In this document: one piece after another, positions 24,101 through 36,201 of the stretch | How the letters are laid out: each line of letters starts with the position of its first letter | Position numbering within the stretch: the first letter of the stretch is position 1 | Source: Petrosia ficiformis | Lineage: Eukaryota > Porifera > Demospongiae > Haplosclerida > Petrosiidae | Assembly: GCA_947044365.1 (NCBI GenBank) | Contig: OX345652.1 | Coordinates: forward strand, 4,523,374-4,587,373 | Reading direction: 5' to 3' | DNA: 64,000 nt | Program-made: the position numbers and the translations under genes | The notes under the pieces: model-generated | Database searches by the model: none | Seen by the model: only the letters and a program-made list of their open reading frames with translations | What the model was told of the DNA's origin: nothing

Positions 24101-27100
24101 TAGAGCAACACAAACACAAGTAATAAACACATAACAACACAAATTTACATCCTTATCTAATGTTTTATGATTAAACACTCACATGTACACGTGTATAATT
24201 ACATGTACATACACTATTACAGTATAGGTACAGTATACCATTATATTATACGTATAGTACATGTACCATTAATTTAATCCATTATGTACATGTACAATTG
24301 TACATACATGTACACTATTAGACTATAGGTATAGTACATGTACCATTAAATTAATACATGTACATACACTATTAGACGATAGGTACCATTAAATTAATCC
24401 ATTATGTACATGTACAATTGTACATACATGTACACTATTAGACTATAGGTATAGTACATGTACCATTACCATTATGTACATGTACATGTACATACACTAT
24501 TAGACGATAGGTACCATTAAATTAATCCATTATGTACATGTACACCATTAGACTTACATGTAGGTATAGTACATGTAGCAATCCATTATGTACATGTACA
24601 ATTACATTATGTACATGTACATATACTATTAGTACATGTAATTGAATTATTGAACTAAGACACTTTATTAACCTGTACTGTTGAATAAAGGATTATATAA
24701 TAGTACAAAGTACTTAATTAATCTCAGCCTGCACTTATATGGGCTTTTTCTGGATTACACACTTTCGCCATCGATCTTCCACATCTCTACAATGTCCCGC
24801 CCAGTAGAAACAAGTCAACTGTGATGTACACACCTTTCTATATACATGTATGTAACACGAACCTTTCTTCCTTCCATTAGACCCATTAGATCCTTTATGA
24901 TCAATACCATTACACAGTTCATCCCCTCCATTGCCGTTACCATGGTTACCATGTGTAGGAGTCTTCACAGCTGGTCTACTATCAATGCTCTGAGAAAACA
25001 GATGACTAGCTAGCTACATGTCTATGTATGAATTATCATGTACAAAGTGGGATGGGCACACAATGAAACTAATGATAGGCATACATGTTCAAGCACTGAG
25101 ACAATCTCACTCTTTACCACTTCCTTGTTTTTATTAACTACTTACAAGAGGGTCAGTTGCCATGACAACAGAGTATTGAGTACATAATTAACTTGTGGCT
25201 TGCTAAAAAGATAATTATCCACTTCCTCCATTTTGTTATAGTTATTACAATCGACCTAACCTGTCATTTAGTTTACTTAAATGAAGTCACAGTGTCTTTA
25301 TAAATACAGTTATATTTATAGTTGATCACATAAACAACCACTAACTCTAAACACCAATAGACACAATTACAAAATAATTCATTGTGTATACATTACTGTT
25401 GTATTGTTACCATAACAACATGATCACCTAAAATCCCTTTTAGAACTATAATTAGGAGCAGTTAATTTGAGAAACTAGTCGTAATAGTAACATAACTATA
25501 TCTCATTAAAACAACACTACATGCTATCATGTGCATGTACATGATATCATGTACATTATAAGTCTGTATATGTACATGATACTATATGCTTATAGTATGT
25601 GCATGTGCATGTAGCATATACATGTACATTATAGTGTATAAGTCTGTATATGTACATGATACTATATGCTTATAGTATGTGCATGTACATGTAGCATATA
25701 CATGTACATTATAGTGTATATGTACATGTATGTAAATGATATCATGTACATGTACATGCTATCATGTACATGCACATGATGTTATTGGAGATGTACAAAT
25801 GTAGAATGTACATGATAGCATGTACATTATACATGTGTAAGTCTGTATGTAAATGATAGCATATGCTTATAGTATGTGCATGTACAAGACAGCATATGTA
25901 TAATGTAAGTAAATGTATCATGTACATGTACAGGGAAGCCATAATTGGCTTCTGAATTCCAATGTAAATTATGTAAATTATGTAATTAATAAGCACACAC
26001 ATGTACATAATGAATGTGACTGTAAATTCTTCCTCTGACTTATTACATAGTACAGGCAATGTTATCCCTAGGATGAGTATTGTGGAAGTGGTACATGTAA
26101 TTTGGTAAACTGTGTTTTTCTAAGGTTGGGTGGGTTGGGGGTGCTATGTGGGTGGGGGTGTGGCACTACCATTTGGATACACTATTATGGATAGCAAAGC
26201 TGAAAGGGTCATCTCTGAAATCATATGATGTTTATTTCATTCTCATATGTTTGCTTTCGGCATTTGTCTACCACAAACTTTAGTATCCTAGAAGAGTACT
26301 TGCTACTCCACTTACAGAAATCAAGTTTAGCTGTCTAATAACAGCATCACGGTTTAATCATAACTAGCACAAATCAAAGGTCACCTTTTCATATCTGTGG
26401 TAAAATGACTGGCTCTGTGAAAACCAGTCTTACAGATCAAAATATAATTTGGAGATATGATCAAAAATAGACACTTCTGAATTACTTGGGCAGTGATCAC
26501 CATTTTATTACATAAAAAGCTTCACAAATGTCTTATCTGTCTTCTGATACCTTTACCAAGTCTTAGAAACCTCTATGCTTCGCTAGCCACTGATAAATAA
26601 ATTATTAATCATGATAAATGCCGATTTTTTCTCTAAATGGAAGTATTTGTAACTACAATGGTTTAATCGCTCACTGTACAATATCCATGTACCACTCTAG
26701 AGCTAATTAAATGCTCTATTCAGGTAAGACAAAAATCAATTTGAAATCTTAAGACTGGTTTTCGCAGAGCCGGTCACATATATACAGTATATATCAATAA
26801 AAAGTCACCATACATACAGGAATAGTATTTAACTTAGTTCTACTGTCAGTATAGTACAATAATTACTGTCTCACTACTGTGGTATTCAATTGACAAGTAT
26901 ACCAATTACTGTCAAAACTACTGTAGTGTGGAAACGAAACTACTGAGTAATTACTGTACTGTATGGTGACTTTTTATTGACATATACAGGGTATTAAATA
27001 CATGTGTACATGTATATACAAACTATATATCATAATCAGAATTCAAGAGATTTAATTGTGTAAAGCAGCAAGACTGGATCAGTTTCAAACATGTAATAAT

Positions 27101-27822
27101 CATACACAACAGGGTGGGTCCATGGTATCACCAATCCACCCCCTTTCACAACCTTGTGACATATGCAACTTGGAATATATATATTTTATTCATTACTATG
27201 TTTTCCTATTTTATTGTGGTTGTATAATATCATAACTTCCTCTCTACCTTCTTTTGTGGTTCTTTGTTAGGAGAGGACATTTCGTTTTGAGACATTTCAC
27301 TTAATGCAGGCCAGCTGTTGGGATTCTGCACAATTTCCCATGTCTGCAACAAAAAAAACACACAATGAAACTAATACCAGCTGGAAAATACTTATGATAG
27401 CATAAAGCTGAGGAATATAGACCTGTCAGCTGTTGGAGATTGAATTCAGGTCTTTCGTCACTAGTGCTCTGTAACAACTAGACGACTAATTGTTTTCAAT
27501 TTCATTCTAGCTTTATGTCATCATAATTAAAAACAAATGAATATAAACAAAAACAGCTTCCAAGAACCTTATCATCTTGTGGAATCTGTATATTTTTCGG
27601 TGGGGTTTTATCGGGTCCTACAGTCACATTCTGAAACCGTTCCCGAATCCCATTCTGTTCCACTGTTTTAGTCCAGGCCTTTTTTGTCTTCATTGGACTC
27701 CTTTCGTGGATGACCCGTCCTTCAAGATTTCTGGTCTCGTGTGGTTGACTCTCCATGAAAGCCAGTCTACTTTTTTCATTGGTAACGTTTCTAGCGTGAT
27801 TTGGAATTTCCACATCCACCAT
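18152..27822 (-). CDS. LARP1: La-related protein 1 (LARP1), 1,043 aa
   Basis: RNA-binding repressor and stabiliser of TOP mRNAs (those for ribosomal proteins) downstream of mTORC1. Coding exons: 27822-27568, 27343-27248, 24989-24863, 24087-23701, 23328-23157, 22938-22884, 22574-22403, 22041-21587, 21397-21276, 20725-20536, 20244-19837, 19351-19102, 19045-18958, 18838-18782, 18724-18565, 18460-18353 and 18181-18152; all junctions are in phase. It shows an Arg-rich RG/DRE segment (about 170-285), the La motif (about 328-415; [20 protein letters not shown]), the conserved [11 protein letters not shown] region, and C-terminal cap-binding DM15 repeats (about 871-1010; [45 protein letters not shown]). 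The donor at 22403 was chosen over GATCAA|gtaaat because only it keeps the frame. Head-to-head with IFT81. Confidence 0.93.
18218..18302. mobile_element. Short palindromic element family D, copy 1
   Basis: TTGTACAGGAAACCAATGAG at the left pairs with TTTCAGTGGCTTCCTGTACA at the right; the centre is TATCCAGGAAGTTATTGC. The same layout recurs at 19641-19742 and 23567-23652, all in LARP1 introns. A weaker relative lies near 57085-57160. Confidence 0.7.
19641..19742. mobile_element. Short palindromic element family D, copy 2
   Basis: Ends CATTTTGTACAGAAAGTCAG and its near inverse TTAACTTACTGTACAAGATG, with GAAATTTGATATCCAGGAAG inside. About 100 bases, hairpin-forming and non-coding, in a LARP1 intron. 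Confidence 0.7.
20245..20500. repeat. About 32-bp minisatellite in a LARP1 intron
   Basis: Roughly eight units of ACTAGACCCAGTGAGGA followed by AT-rich filler (ATAAAATTTAAA or TTATAATTAATA). It begins directly at the acceptor of the exon starting at 20244. Confidence 0.8.
20825..20950 (-). mobile_element. MITE-like element family A, truncated inverted copy 5
   Basis: Reverse complement of the left half of family A: CATTGCTTCATTATTGAG, CATATGACATTAAAC and TTTTGAGGTCATCATGAATG at the outer end. It lies in a LARP1 intron, next to an ACATGTA-rich repeat. Confidence 0.7.
20975..21140. repeat. ACATGTA-rich 55-bp minisatellite
   Basis: Three units of TATTTTCAACACCTTCCC plus a self-complementary ACATGTACAGTACATGTGTA block, in a LARP1 intron. 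Confidence 0.8.
23567..23652. mobile_element. Short palindromic element family D, copy 3
   Basis: CAATGAAATTTGGTATCCCA pairs with TAAATTTCATTAACTT; GTACAAAATGGTGGAATGAC at the right end matches copy 2. It is in a LARP1 intron close to the donor at 23701. Confidence 0.65.
24180..24640. repeat. Compound (TACATG) minisatellite in a LARP1 intron
   Basis: Units containing TACATGTACAATTGTACATA, CACTATTAGACTATAGGTAT and ACCATTAAATTAATCC in about five partial copies. Most of it is self-complementary. Confidence 0.8.
25500..25940. repeat. Palindrome-rich TACATG/ATGATATCAT block
   Basis: Repeats of TGTACATGATATCATGTACA and TATGCTTATAGTATGTGCAT. Long stretches are self-complementary in alternative registers. 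It lies in the large LARP1 intron between 24990 and 27247. Confidence 0.75.
26404..26776. mobile_element. MITE with 27-bp terminal inverted repeats
   Basis: Left end TGACTGGCTCTGTGAAAACC and right end, read on the other strand, TGACCGGCTCTGCGAAAACC; the match continues through CAGTCTTA. That is 27 bases with two differences, bounding about 370 bases of non-coding DNA. I saw no second copy in this window. Confidence 0.75.
26788..26993. mobile_element. MITE family B, complete copy
   Basis: Left end ATATATCAATAAAAAGTCACC pairs with the right end GGTGACTTTTTATTGACATAT. The interior has AGTTCTACTGTCAGTATAGT and ATTACTGTCTCACTACTGTG. The right three quarters recur at 39525-39680 in IFT172 intron 2. 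It directly abuts the TIR element at 26404-26776. Confidence 0.75.
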
Positions 27823-27960
27823 AGCTACAGTATTACTACTCAAGTAATGACCTACAGTATACATACATTATTAGTGGTACTAAACTAAATATATGATACA
27901 TACTATGGAAGTACAGCATCCATTACTATGAATATATATAAAATATATATATATATATAT

Positions 27961-27991
<31 letters not shown>

Positions 27992-28111
27992 TATTATATA
28001 GAAAATACTGACTTCAGTTGTATCTAATTAATTCTTACTTGAGTGACTTCAAAAAAATAATTTCCTTTAAAAGAATTAGTCCTGCGAGGAGAATGGAAGA
28101 GAAGTGATACC

Positions 28112-28286
28112 TGCCTGCAGTCAACTCACTGCGGGCAATCACATTCACCTCACAAAGGAAGCCAAGCGCTGTACACACTACCACGCGGTCTATTCTGCGC
28201 ATGCGCATTTGGTGTTGAGTTGCTTAGCAACAAAACAAACCACCTTCTTTTCTTTTAGGTAAATCAAGGGTATTGGCAAGCCAGAA
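28112..28286. promoter_or_regulatory. Bidirectional promoter LARP1 / IFT81 with a perfect NRF1-like site
   Basis: A GC-richer region between the genes. TGCGCATGCGCA at 28196-28207 matches the palindromic NRF1 consensus (YGCGCAYGCGCR) at every position. On the minus strand a probable non-coding first exon of LARP1 ends at 28111 (GGCAG|gtatca). On the plus side CTTTTCTTTTAG at 28247-28258 may be the acceptor of an IFT81 5'UTR intron. Confidence 0.6.
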
Positions 28287-30326
28287 ATGAGTGAGCAACT
28301 ACGTTATATAGTGGAGAGGTTGAACAGGGAGCCGTATGGTAAAAGCTACACCATAATAACCTTTGATTCATTGGATCCTCTGGGTCTATTACAAGTACTT
28401 AATGACGTTCTTTCAGAGATTGATCCCGAACACAAAATAGATCTCCGAGAAGAACCACCGGAACAAACTGCCATTAGGATGCTGAGTGCTTTTAGGGTAC
28501 TCAACTACAAACCCAAATCCGATACTGGAGAAGGTATGAATTCGTTTCGTCAAGGTCTAATCCTTGGAGACAAACCAACAATATATCCATTATTGAAGTG
28601 GCTCATAGAACGAACTCCGGATCTGAAAAAGCGGGCTTATTTAGCACGTTATTTAGCTAAAGTCGATGTACCTTTGGAACACATGCAGGACGACGTCGTG
28701 GCAGAGACATTCCAGACCTATCAAGATATGCTTGAGCATTTCAAAGAGCTCCACAAAGCTGTTGAATATGAGAGGTCTTCTGAATATAATACTGTTGATG
28801 TACGAAGAGATATAGAATCTATGGACGAGGAAAAAAAACAACTTCAGAGGCAGTTGAAGAAGCTACAAAGAAGAGTAGAGTCCTTTCCTAACCACACAGA
28901 GATGCTCGAATCAGCTCAGAAATTACGGAAGGAGAAACAGAAGGGACTACAGCTGGAAAAACAGAAAGGAGAACAGAAAGAGCAGCTGTTGCAAGTTCAA
29001 CAGAAAGTGCAGCGATTGAGTAGAGAACTGGAGGAAGTACATGCATCTACAGCTGGTCTCACTGCTGAAATTGTTATCGCAAGACTGGAAGAGGAGAACA
29101 GATTACAGAAGATGCTTGGTGAAGAAGATCTGCCAAAGAAAGTGGAAATTAAAACGAAAGAGTGCTTTGAACTTCAAAAGGTCTTGTCAGAGCCTGTTGT
29201 CAGTGATCTAGACTTAGAAGTAATTCAGCAACAGATTGAAGAAGCTAATATGGAGATTCGTGAATTGATGGAGAAGCGGATGGCTGGGGACGAAACCAGT
29301 CAAGAAAATTTGACTCTTTTTCGTCAGCAGGCATCCATGATTGCTTATAAACGGCAGTCAGCAGCCGAAAGAGTTCAGTCACTTGCAGAAGAGCTCTCTG
29401 AAGTAGGAAAAGAGTTGGAATTGAAGCAAAAAAATCTGGATGACTTAGGAGGAGTAGAATTGGTAAGAGAAGAGGAATTTAAGAAATATCTGAATCGCTT
29501 ACGAACCCTGAACAATACTTACAAGATTAAGAAAGCTGAGCTGTCAGGACTACGTGCAGAATTTGGGGTACTGTCTCGAACAGAGGAGATCCTGAAATCT
29601 CGAGATGCAAATGTCCAGGATCTCTTGAGCTACATGGAAGAAAAGAAAGGAGTGAGTGGTTATCGTAGTACGCAAACAACTTTGGAAAAGGTTTCAACAA
29701 TGAAGAGTGAAATTGACGAAAAGAAAGAACATACATTACAAGATATGTCAAAAGCTGTCGAACAACTGAAGAAGACGATTGAAGAGAAGAAAATGACACT
29801 AGCTCCATTAATTCGTGATGTACGACCTCTGAGACAGCAACACCAGCAGGTTAAAGCTATGCATAACAATCATAAACATAGCTATGATAATTTAGCAGCA
29901 GGGCTGCAAAGTAATCGAGTACAACTTGAGCGAGAGGTGAGAGATCATTGGGAGGAGTGTAATAATGAAGAGAATACTTATCATTATTTTAATTGTATGC
30001 TGCAATCCGTGAGATTTCAGCAAGAGCGAGTTGCTGCTGAAATGAAAGCTATGGTCTCTAAAGATCCAGTTGAGAAAAAGAAAAGCATGAGAGATCAGTT
30101 CACTCGTAAAATCCAAGAGCAAGAAAATTTAGGAAGGGGTCTGAGAGACAAGCAAAGAGATATAAAAGATAATCATGACTTTGCTATCAAACAAGTGAAG
30201 ATGTGGAAAGATCTTCAACGACTGTTTGAAGTCAAACACGAGTGCTTTAAGAGGACTCAACAATTGAGAATACAAACAAAGGCACTAGAAGAATTAGCCA
30301 CAGATGGAAGACTTGAAATAAACTAA
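28287..30326 (+). CDS. IFT81: Intraflagellar transport protein 81 (IFT81), 679 aa, intronless
   Basis: Core IFT-B1 subunit that pairs with IFT74 and binds tubulin for transport into cilia. The length nearly equals that of human IFT81 (676 aa). Residues 1 to about 125 form the calponin-homology-like tubulin-binding domain (NREPYGKSYTIITFDSLDPL, FRQGLILGDKPTIYPLLKWL). The rest is coiled coil rich in Glu/Lys/Gln, with the conserved LARYLAKVDVP linker. The whole CDS is one exon, unlike IFT172 nearby with 47, so it probably descends from a retroposed copy that replaced the split gene, or has lost its introns. The start sits in a good context (AGAAATGAGTG) and matches the family N-terminus. Confidence 0.96.
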   Translation: MSEQLRYIVERLNREPYGKSYTIITFDSLDPLGLLQVLNDVLSEIDPEHKIDLREEPPEQTAIRMLSAFRVLNYKPKSDTGEGMNSFRQGLILGDKPTIYPLLKWLIERTPDLKKRAYLARYLAKVDVPLEHMQDDVVAETFQTYQDMLEHFKELHKAVEYERSSEYNTVDVRRDIESMDEEKKQLQRQLKKLQRRVESFPNHTEMLESAQKLRKEKQKGLQLEKQKGEQKEQLLQVQQKVQRLSRELEEVHASTAGLTAEIVIARLEEENRLQKMLGEEDLPKKVEIKTKECFELQKVLSEPVVSDLDLEVIQQQIEEANMEIRELMEKRMAGDETSQENLTLFRQQASMIAYKRQSAAERVQSLAEELSEVGKELELKQKNLDDLGGVELVREEEFKKYLNRLRTLNNTYKIKKAELSGLRAEFGVLSRTEEILKSRDANVQDLLSYMEEKKGVSGYRSTQTTLEKVSTMKSEIDEKKEHTLQDMSKAVEQLKKTIEEKKMTLAPLIRDVRPLRQQHQQVKAMHNNHKHSYDNLAAGLQSNRVQLEREVRDHWEECNNEENTYHYFNCMLQSVRFQQERVAAEMKAMVSKDPVEKKKSMRDQFTRKIQEQENLGRGLRDKQRDIKDNHDFAIKQVKMWKDLQRLFEVKHECFKRTQQLRIQTKALEELATDGRLEIN

Positions 30327-31754
30327 GAAAGTATTAATTTGTACTTCTGAACATCACAAAACAACTAATAAGTAACATCTGTTATTAATAATAAATTAAC
30401 GTTTCCTGATAATAATTTATTATTGATTAAAAACAATTTCATATCAAACTACTGTATTATACATAATAATTGTTGTATATTCTAATTTTAGGTGATGTAA
30501 TAATCTATTTCTGTAATTTTAATATATTTAAATTAAGTTCTGTGATATTTCATCAGCTCTGACTTTGATGCTCTCAAGTGATATAACTAAATAAATAATA
30601 AATGTAATATCAGAGAGTATGTTAGGTACTAATTACTGTTGATAAATCAATGATTTATGGATGATAACATGTTGTAGATCTGTTCACATTTACGATAACC
30701 TCAGAATTTGGATGTGGTGACTTTATATGTAATAGTGTATAGTTTAATGGCATAAGGTTAATACATGATTATACTGTAACTCAATAATGAAGCAAGTTTG
30801 ACATACACAAAAAAGATTTGGAAGGATAATTATATGAAAATGGTACCAACAAAAAGATTGTTGGTCATTCCCGTTATGAACATTAATTTTTTTCTGAGGG
30901 TTGTGGTGAATGTAAATGACCTTTAGTATATTACACTACTACTAAAGGTCATATTGAAACCATAATCTACTTCCAGATAACAGATGTTCTTACAATATTT
31001 CTGTTAACAAGAGATTGTAGTTATTCATTTAATTACACTTCAACTCCAGTTTCAATTATCAACTCCTATTAACTACATCTCATGAGTACTTAAGACAGTA
31101 TTAACACTCTACAAGTGCAGTATACTTTCCAAGAACTGCTCAAAACATCTGTACAATAAGACAGACAAGAAGACTTGTAATTCTTCCTTTAAATGAATAT
31201 AACTAATTAAATAAACTGTATATTATTTCATAGCTCTACAATTTCTTAGAAATACAGGTATTTTATATTTTCCAAGAACTCATGGTTCCTAAGGATTCTA
31301 GTCTATTAAGAACATTCCAGATGGTTTCATGCAGGAACATGCTGAAACCCACATCCCAACTTCCCATAATGACATAATCTTTCAAAGTTCATATTAAATA
31401 TCAATATTCCCCTAAATTCTCACAAGGAATTCATAGTCAGGGTATTATACCCTTCTTATCTCATTAATGATTAATGTTGCACCCTTCTTAACTAATGGAT
31501 GATACACTTCTTATCTCATTAATGATTAATGTTGCACCCTTCTTAACTAATGGATGATACACTTCTTATCTCATTAATGATTAATGTTATACACTTCTCT
31601 TCTCTTCTTATATCAGAAGAGCTCATCATAACTTGAGCAATGATACTTATAATAATGATGATATAATAATCTATCAAGTAATTCCATTGAAGAGTTCTTT
31701 CACAGATACAACAGATGGATGTGGTTACAATAGATGGGTGTGGTTATGTGGTAT
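30327..31754. other. Convergent intergenic region IFT81 / VPS37A
   Basis: About 1.4 kb between stop codons. It holds family A MITE copy 6 (30672-30960), a 55-bp tandem repeat near 31440-31600 (CTCATTAATGATTAATGTTG), and poly(A) signal words (AATAAA) near 30390 and 30590. No gene was seen. Confidence 0.6.
30672..30960 (+). mobile_element. MITE-like element family A, copy 6
   Basis: Starts CTGTTCACATTTACGATAAC and carries ATAAGGTTAATACATGATT, GACATACACAAAAAAG and the outer TGAGGGTTGTGGTGAATG. It is more diverged than copies 1 and 7. Confidence 0.7.
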
Positions 31755-34700
31755 TTAATTATTACACACACAATGCTGGCAGGAACACAATAATGTTCTC
31801 GTACCTTTCTTTCGTGGAGAAATTTTTGCAGGAATTTTGTGATATCAATTTTCTGATCTAAGAATGTTTCAGCAGTAATGTCTGACTCAGTGTCTGCTTC
31901 TTGTGTTAAAGTTTTCAGTTTGATAAATGCATTTCTTCTGTCGTATCGCTAAATTAAAAAAAAGATATTCTACATGACAAATAAATACATAATTATGTAT
32001 ACATACATGTACACACAAATGCAGTTACATACGTTGTACATATGTACGTACCTACATACATGTACATGTACATATGTACAACTCTGCATACCCACATACA
32101 TGTATAATACATGTATACGAAAACCATACATGTATATTATACACATGTACGTAGTTGTTACATGCACAATATTTATAGTACTTATATGCATGTACATAAG
32201 TATGTATTTAAGTACATGTATGTATATACAAACATGTATACATAAAAGTTATTACTATAGGTATACACACATACTTCCATTATTTGTATCTGTTGCTGAT
32301 AGAGTTTGTCGTAAGTCTCTTTACAACTTTGTAACTCTAAATGCTACAGAATAAGATAACAATAACCACAAATGAAAAAATGGTTGATTTAGAATACATT
32401 TGTCTTTTAAACCTCACAATGGAGCTATTCTGTACAAGACAACAAGATTATATACATCAGGGTTCATACAGGATATTTTGTTAGGGAAGGGAAAAAATCT
32501 AAATCATGTGTAGCACATGGAGGTATGCTCCTTCAGGAAATGTTTTGACTTGAGGTTCTCTGAGGTTGGGTTCTGGGGCCCTAGAAGGCTTGTTGTAGCT
32601 GTTGTTGCATGTTGAATAAATTTGGCCTCAAATCTAGGAGTAGGGGGATATCCCCTCGACTGTATGAAACAATGTATAATATAGCAAGTGTTCTAATTAA
32701 AGGCAAGCCTTTATTGAAATTACTATTTTTTAAATGACCAATGTTTCTTGCCTTGATCAAAATTACCTTTTCTTGTAATCTACTCCATTTTACTTGCAAA
32801 TGAGGTTCCATTTCTACATTCAATTCTGTGTAATAGTCAATAGAACATACACCACATATAAAACCAGTTATACAAGATTGAAATACATACTTGCTTGCTT
32901 TTCGTGTTGTTGAAACATGTGTTCCATATCCTCTTGTACTTTTTTTATCTAACATAAATAAACAAAACATATTCCCAAATATAACATACTTATACACTAT
33001 ATCAATGATTATTATAAATGATAATTTGGGCTGGAATGAATACCCGGGCTATTTGGATAATTCTCTGTTGAACTGAACATCTGGATCTGTTTGTTTGTAT
33101 CTGGTACTCATTAAACGTTTGTGCATACACAGAAACCAAACATGTGGAATTGAAACTGTAATAAAATGGCGGTTGATAAGTGTCTTGCTTCATGTTAGCA
33201 GCTTTATAAGCATATAGAGTGCACCATGATCTGTAAAAACACCAAATGCTACTTGTATAAACATCTATTGGAGTTCTTTATAGTAAAAGGGTGAGGTAAT
33301 ACTTTATATTTTATTGCAAACAAGTCATGAAGTTTTAAAAAGAATTATCCAGGTACCCACCCAACTGTTATCGTGAACGAATATCCGGATAGTAAAAGAC
33401 AGGATTTGTTCCAGCACTAATTTTAATAAACTCACAACTTCAAGTCTTGAAATAAATCTATCTACCAATACCACTGAATCTTCATCGTTTAAATATTTTT
33501 CCAAACTTTCATCACTGTGAAAAAATTAAGAAAGTTAGAAACATTACATCACACCTAACTCGTATTTCATTGGTTAATGAAACATTACATCACACCTAAC
33601 TCGTATTTCATTGGTTAATGAAACATTACATCACACCTAACTCGTATTTCATTGGTTAATGAAACATTACATCATGCCTAACTCGTATTTCATTGGTTAA
33701 TGAAACATGACATCACACCTAACTCGTATTTCATTGGTTAATGAAACATTACATCACACCTAACTTGTATTTCATTGGTTAATGAAATATTACATCACAC
33801 CTAACTCGTATTTCATTGGTTAATGAAATATTACATCACACCTAACTCGTATTTCATTGGTTAATGAAATATTACATCACACCTAACTAATATCTCCTTT
33901 CATTGGATGATGAACTATTATTTAATCATTATATTCATTCACACAGTTGTCTATTTCTTTACCTTTTCTCTGATAATCCAGGTAATACATCAGGTACAGC
34001 GTATTTATAATCATCAGATGATGAGATAGCAATTGGAGTAGGAGAGGAAGGGGGTAATATTTGAGTGGGAGAAGTATTAGAAGCGTTAGTATATTCATGA
34101 GGTAATGGTTGTGGCACTGATGAGTATGAGAACGGAGTGTAGGCTAAGCCACTGGTGCTAGTATATGGTCTGAAAGGAGGAAATGGATGGATAGATGGAA
34201 GTATGGATGGATGGATGGATGGGTGGATGGATGGATGGATGAATGAATGGATGGATGGATGGATGGATGGATAAATCGATAGACAGATTGATTGGATAGA
34301 TGGATGGATGGATGGATGGGTGGATGGATGGATGAATGAGTGGATGGATGTAAATCGATAGATAAATTGATTGGATAGATGGATGGATGGATGAATGAAT
34401 GGATGGATGGATGGATAAATCGATAGATAGATTGATTGGATAGATGGATGGATGGATGGGTGGATGGATGGATGAATGAATGGATGGATGGATGGATGGA
34501 TGGGTGGATGTACGAATGGATGGATGGGTGGATGGATACATATGATGAACAGTATAATGGAAAGAAAAATTATAAATTTCTGAATTCTCACAGTTGTGAC
34601 ATAGGTGTAGGGTATATTTGAGGCAGAGTTGTCATAGCAACAGGTTGATCAAATTGAGGAGGGTGTTCAATAAATTCGTCAATCACTTGCTTAATGACAC

Positions 34701-36146
34701 GTCCAAGATTAGAATGAGGATTAAACTAGAAATTAAAATGAGTAGAAATGGAACAGATCAATTAACGTTAGATAACTAGATAGATAAATAGATAGATAAC
34801 TAGATAGATAGATAGATAAATGGATAGATAGATTAATTTGAGATAGTCAGGAGCGTACATGTTTTATAAGTGGACTTCCAACTACTACCATCTAAAAAAA
34901 GGAATGTAAATTATGAATAATAAAAACAATGATATTATTATGGTTATCACATAATAGAACAATAGATTACATGTACATGTATTGTACTATTCATTATTTT
35001 TACAAGTCTTGTTATTATGAACAATAGAAGATTACATGTACATGTATTGTACTATTCATTATTTTTACAAGTCTTGTTATTATGAAATATGAACAATAGA
35101 AGATTACATGTACATGTATTGTACTATTCATTATGTTTACAAGTCTTGTTATTATGAACAATAGAAGATTACATGTACATGTATTGTACTATTCATTACG
35201 TTTACAAGTCTTGTTATTATGAACAATAGAAGATTACATGTACATGTATTGTACTATTCATTATGTTTACAAGTCTTGTTATTATGAACAATAGAAGATT
35301 ACATGTACATGTATTGTACTATTCATTATGTTTACAAGTCTTGTTATTATGAACAATAGAAGATTACATGTACATGTATTGTACTATTCATTATGTTTAC
35401 AAGTCTTGTTATTATGAACAATAGAAGATTACATGTACATGTATTGTACTATTCATTATGTTACAAGTCTTGTTATAATGAACAATAGAAGATTACATGT
35501 ACATGTATTGTACTATTCATTATCTTGTTATTATGAACAATAGAAGATTATAATCATGTTGATATATATATACCTGCTCATCCACCCAAGGATGAAAGAA
35601 GTAAGGAGATGCAGTTACCTTTGGACTGTCAAGTGGAAACCGGTCAGACAAGTTTCTGAAATATATCATCAAGTATCGCTATATATCATAGTTAATATTA
35701 CAATAACTTACATGTTAAGAGTAATGGTATATTCATTAACAGGAAAACTAACTGTGTATCTTCTATCTCTTTCAACTTCAATCACACTACAAGTAGAAGA
35801 TGGATTTTAATACAATCTATGCCAGTGGCTATATATCTGTCTAGTCTGGCATAGCTACATCAGACTAATAACTGGCAGGACTTCATTTGGTTGTGTATTA
35901 TAAACTATACCCAATCCTTGACAGGAAGTAACAGCTATATATTATGTTTATTATAATTATATGTACTTAACAGGTGATAATAGGTCATGTGATCTATGAC
36001 GTCACTCTAGTTGTACTCATGTGATTTCATTGGCTACTTTGCATGTAGTTTGGATATGAAATTCAAGCAAATATGAAACTACTACTTAATAAAAACTGGT
36101 TGGGTCTACTCGTGGGTCTAGACTTTAGGTATGGGTCTGGGGCCAA

Positions 36147-36201
<55 letters not shown>

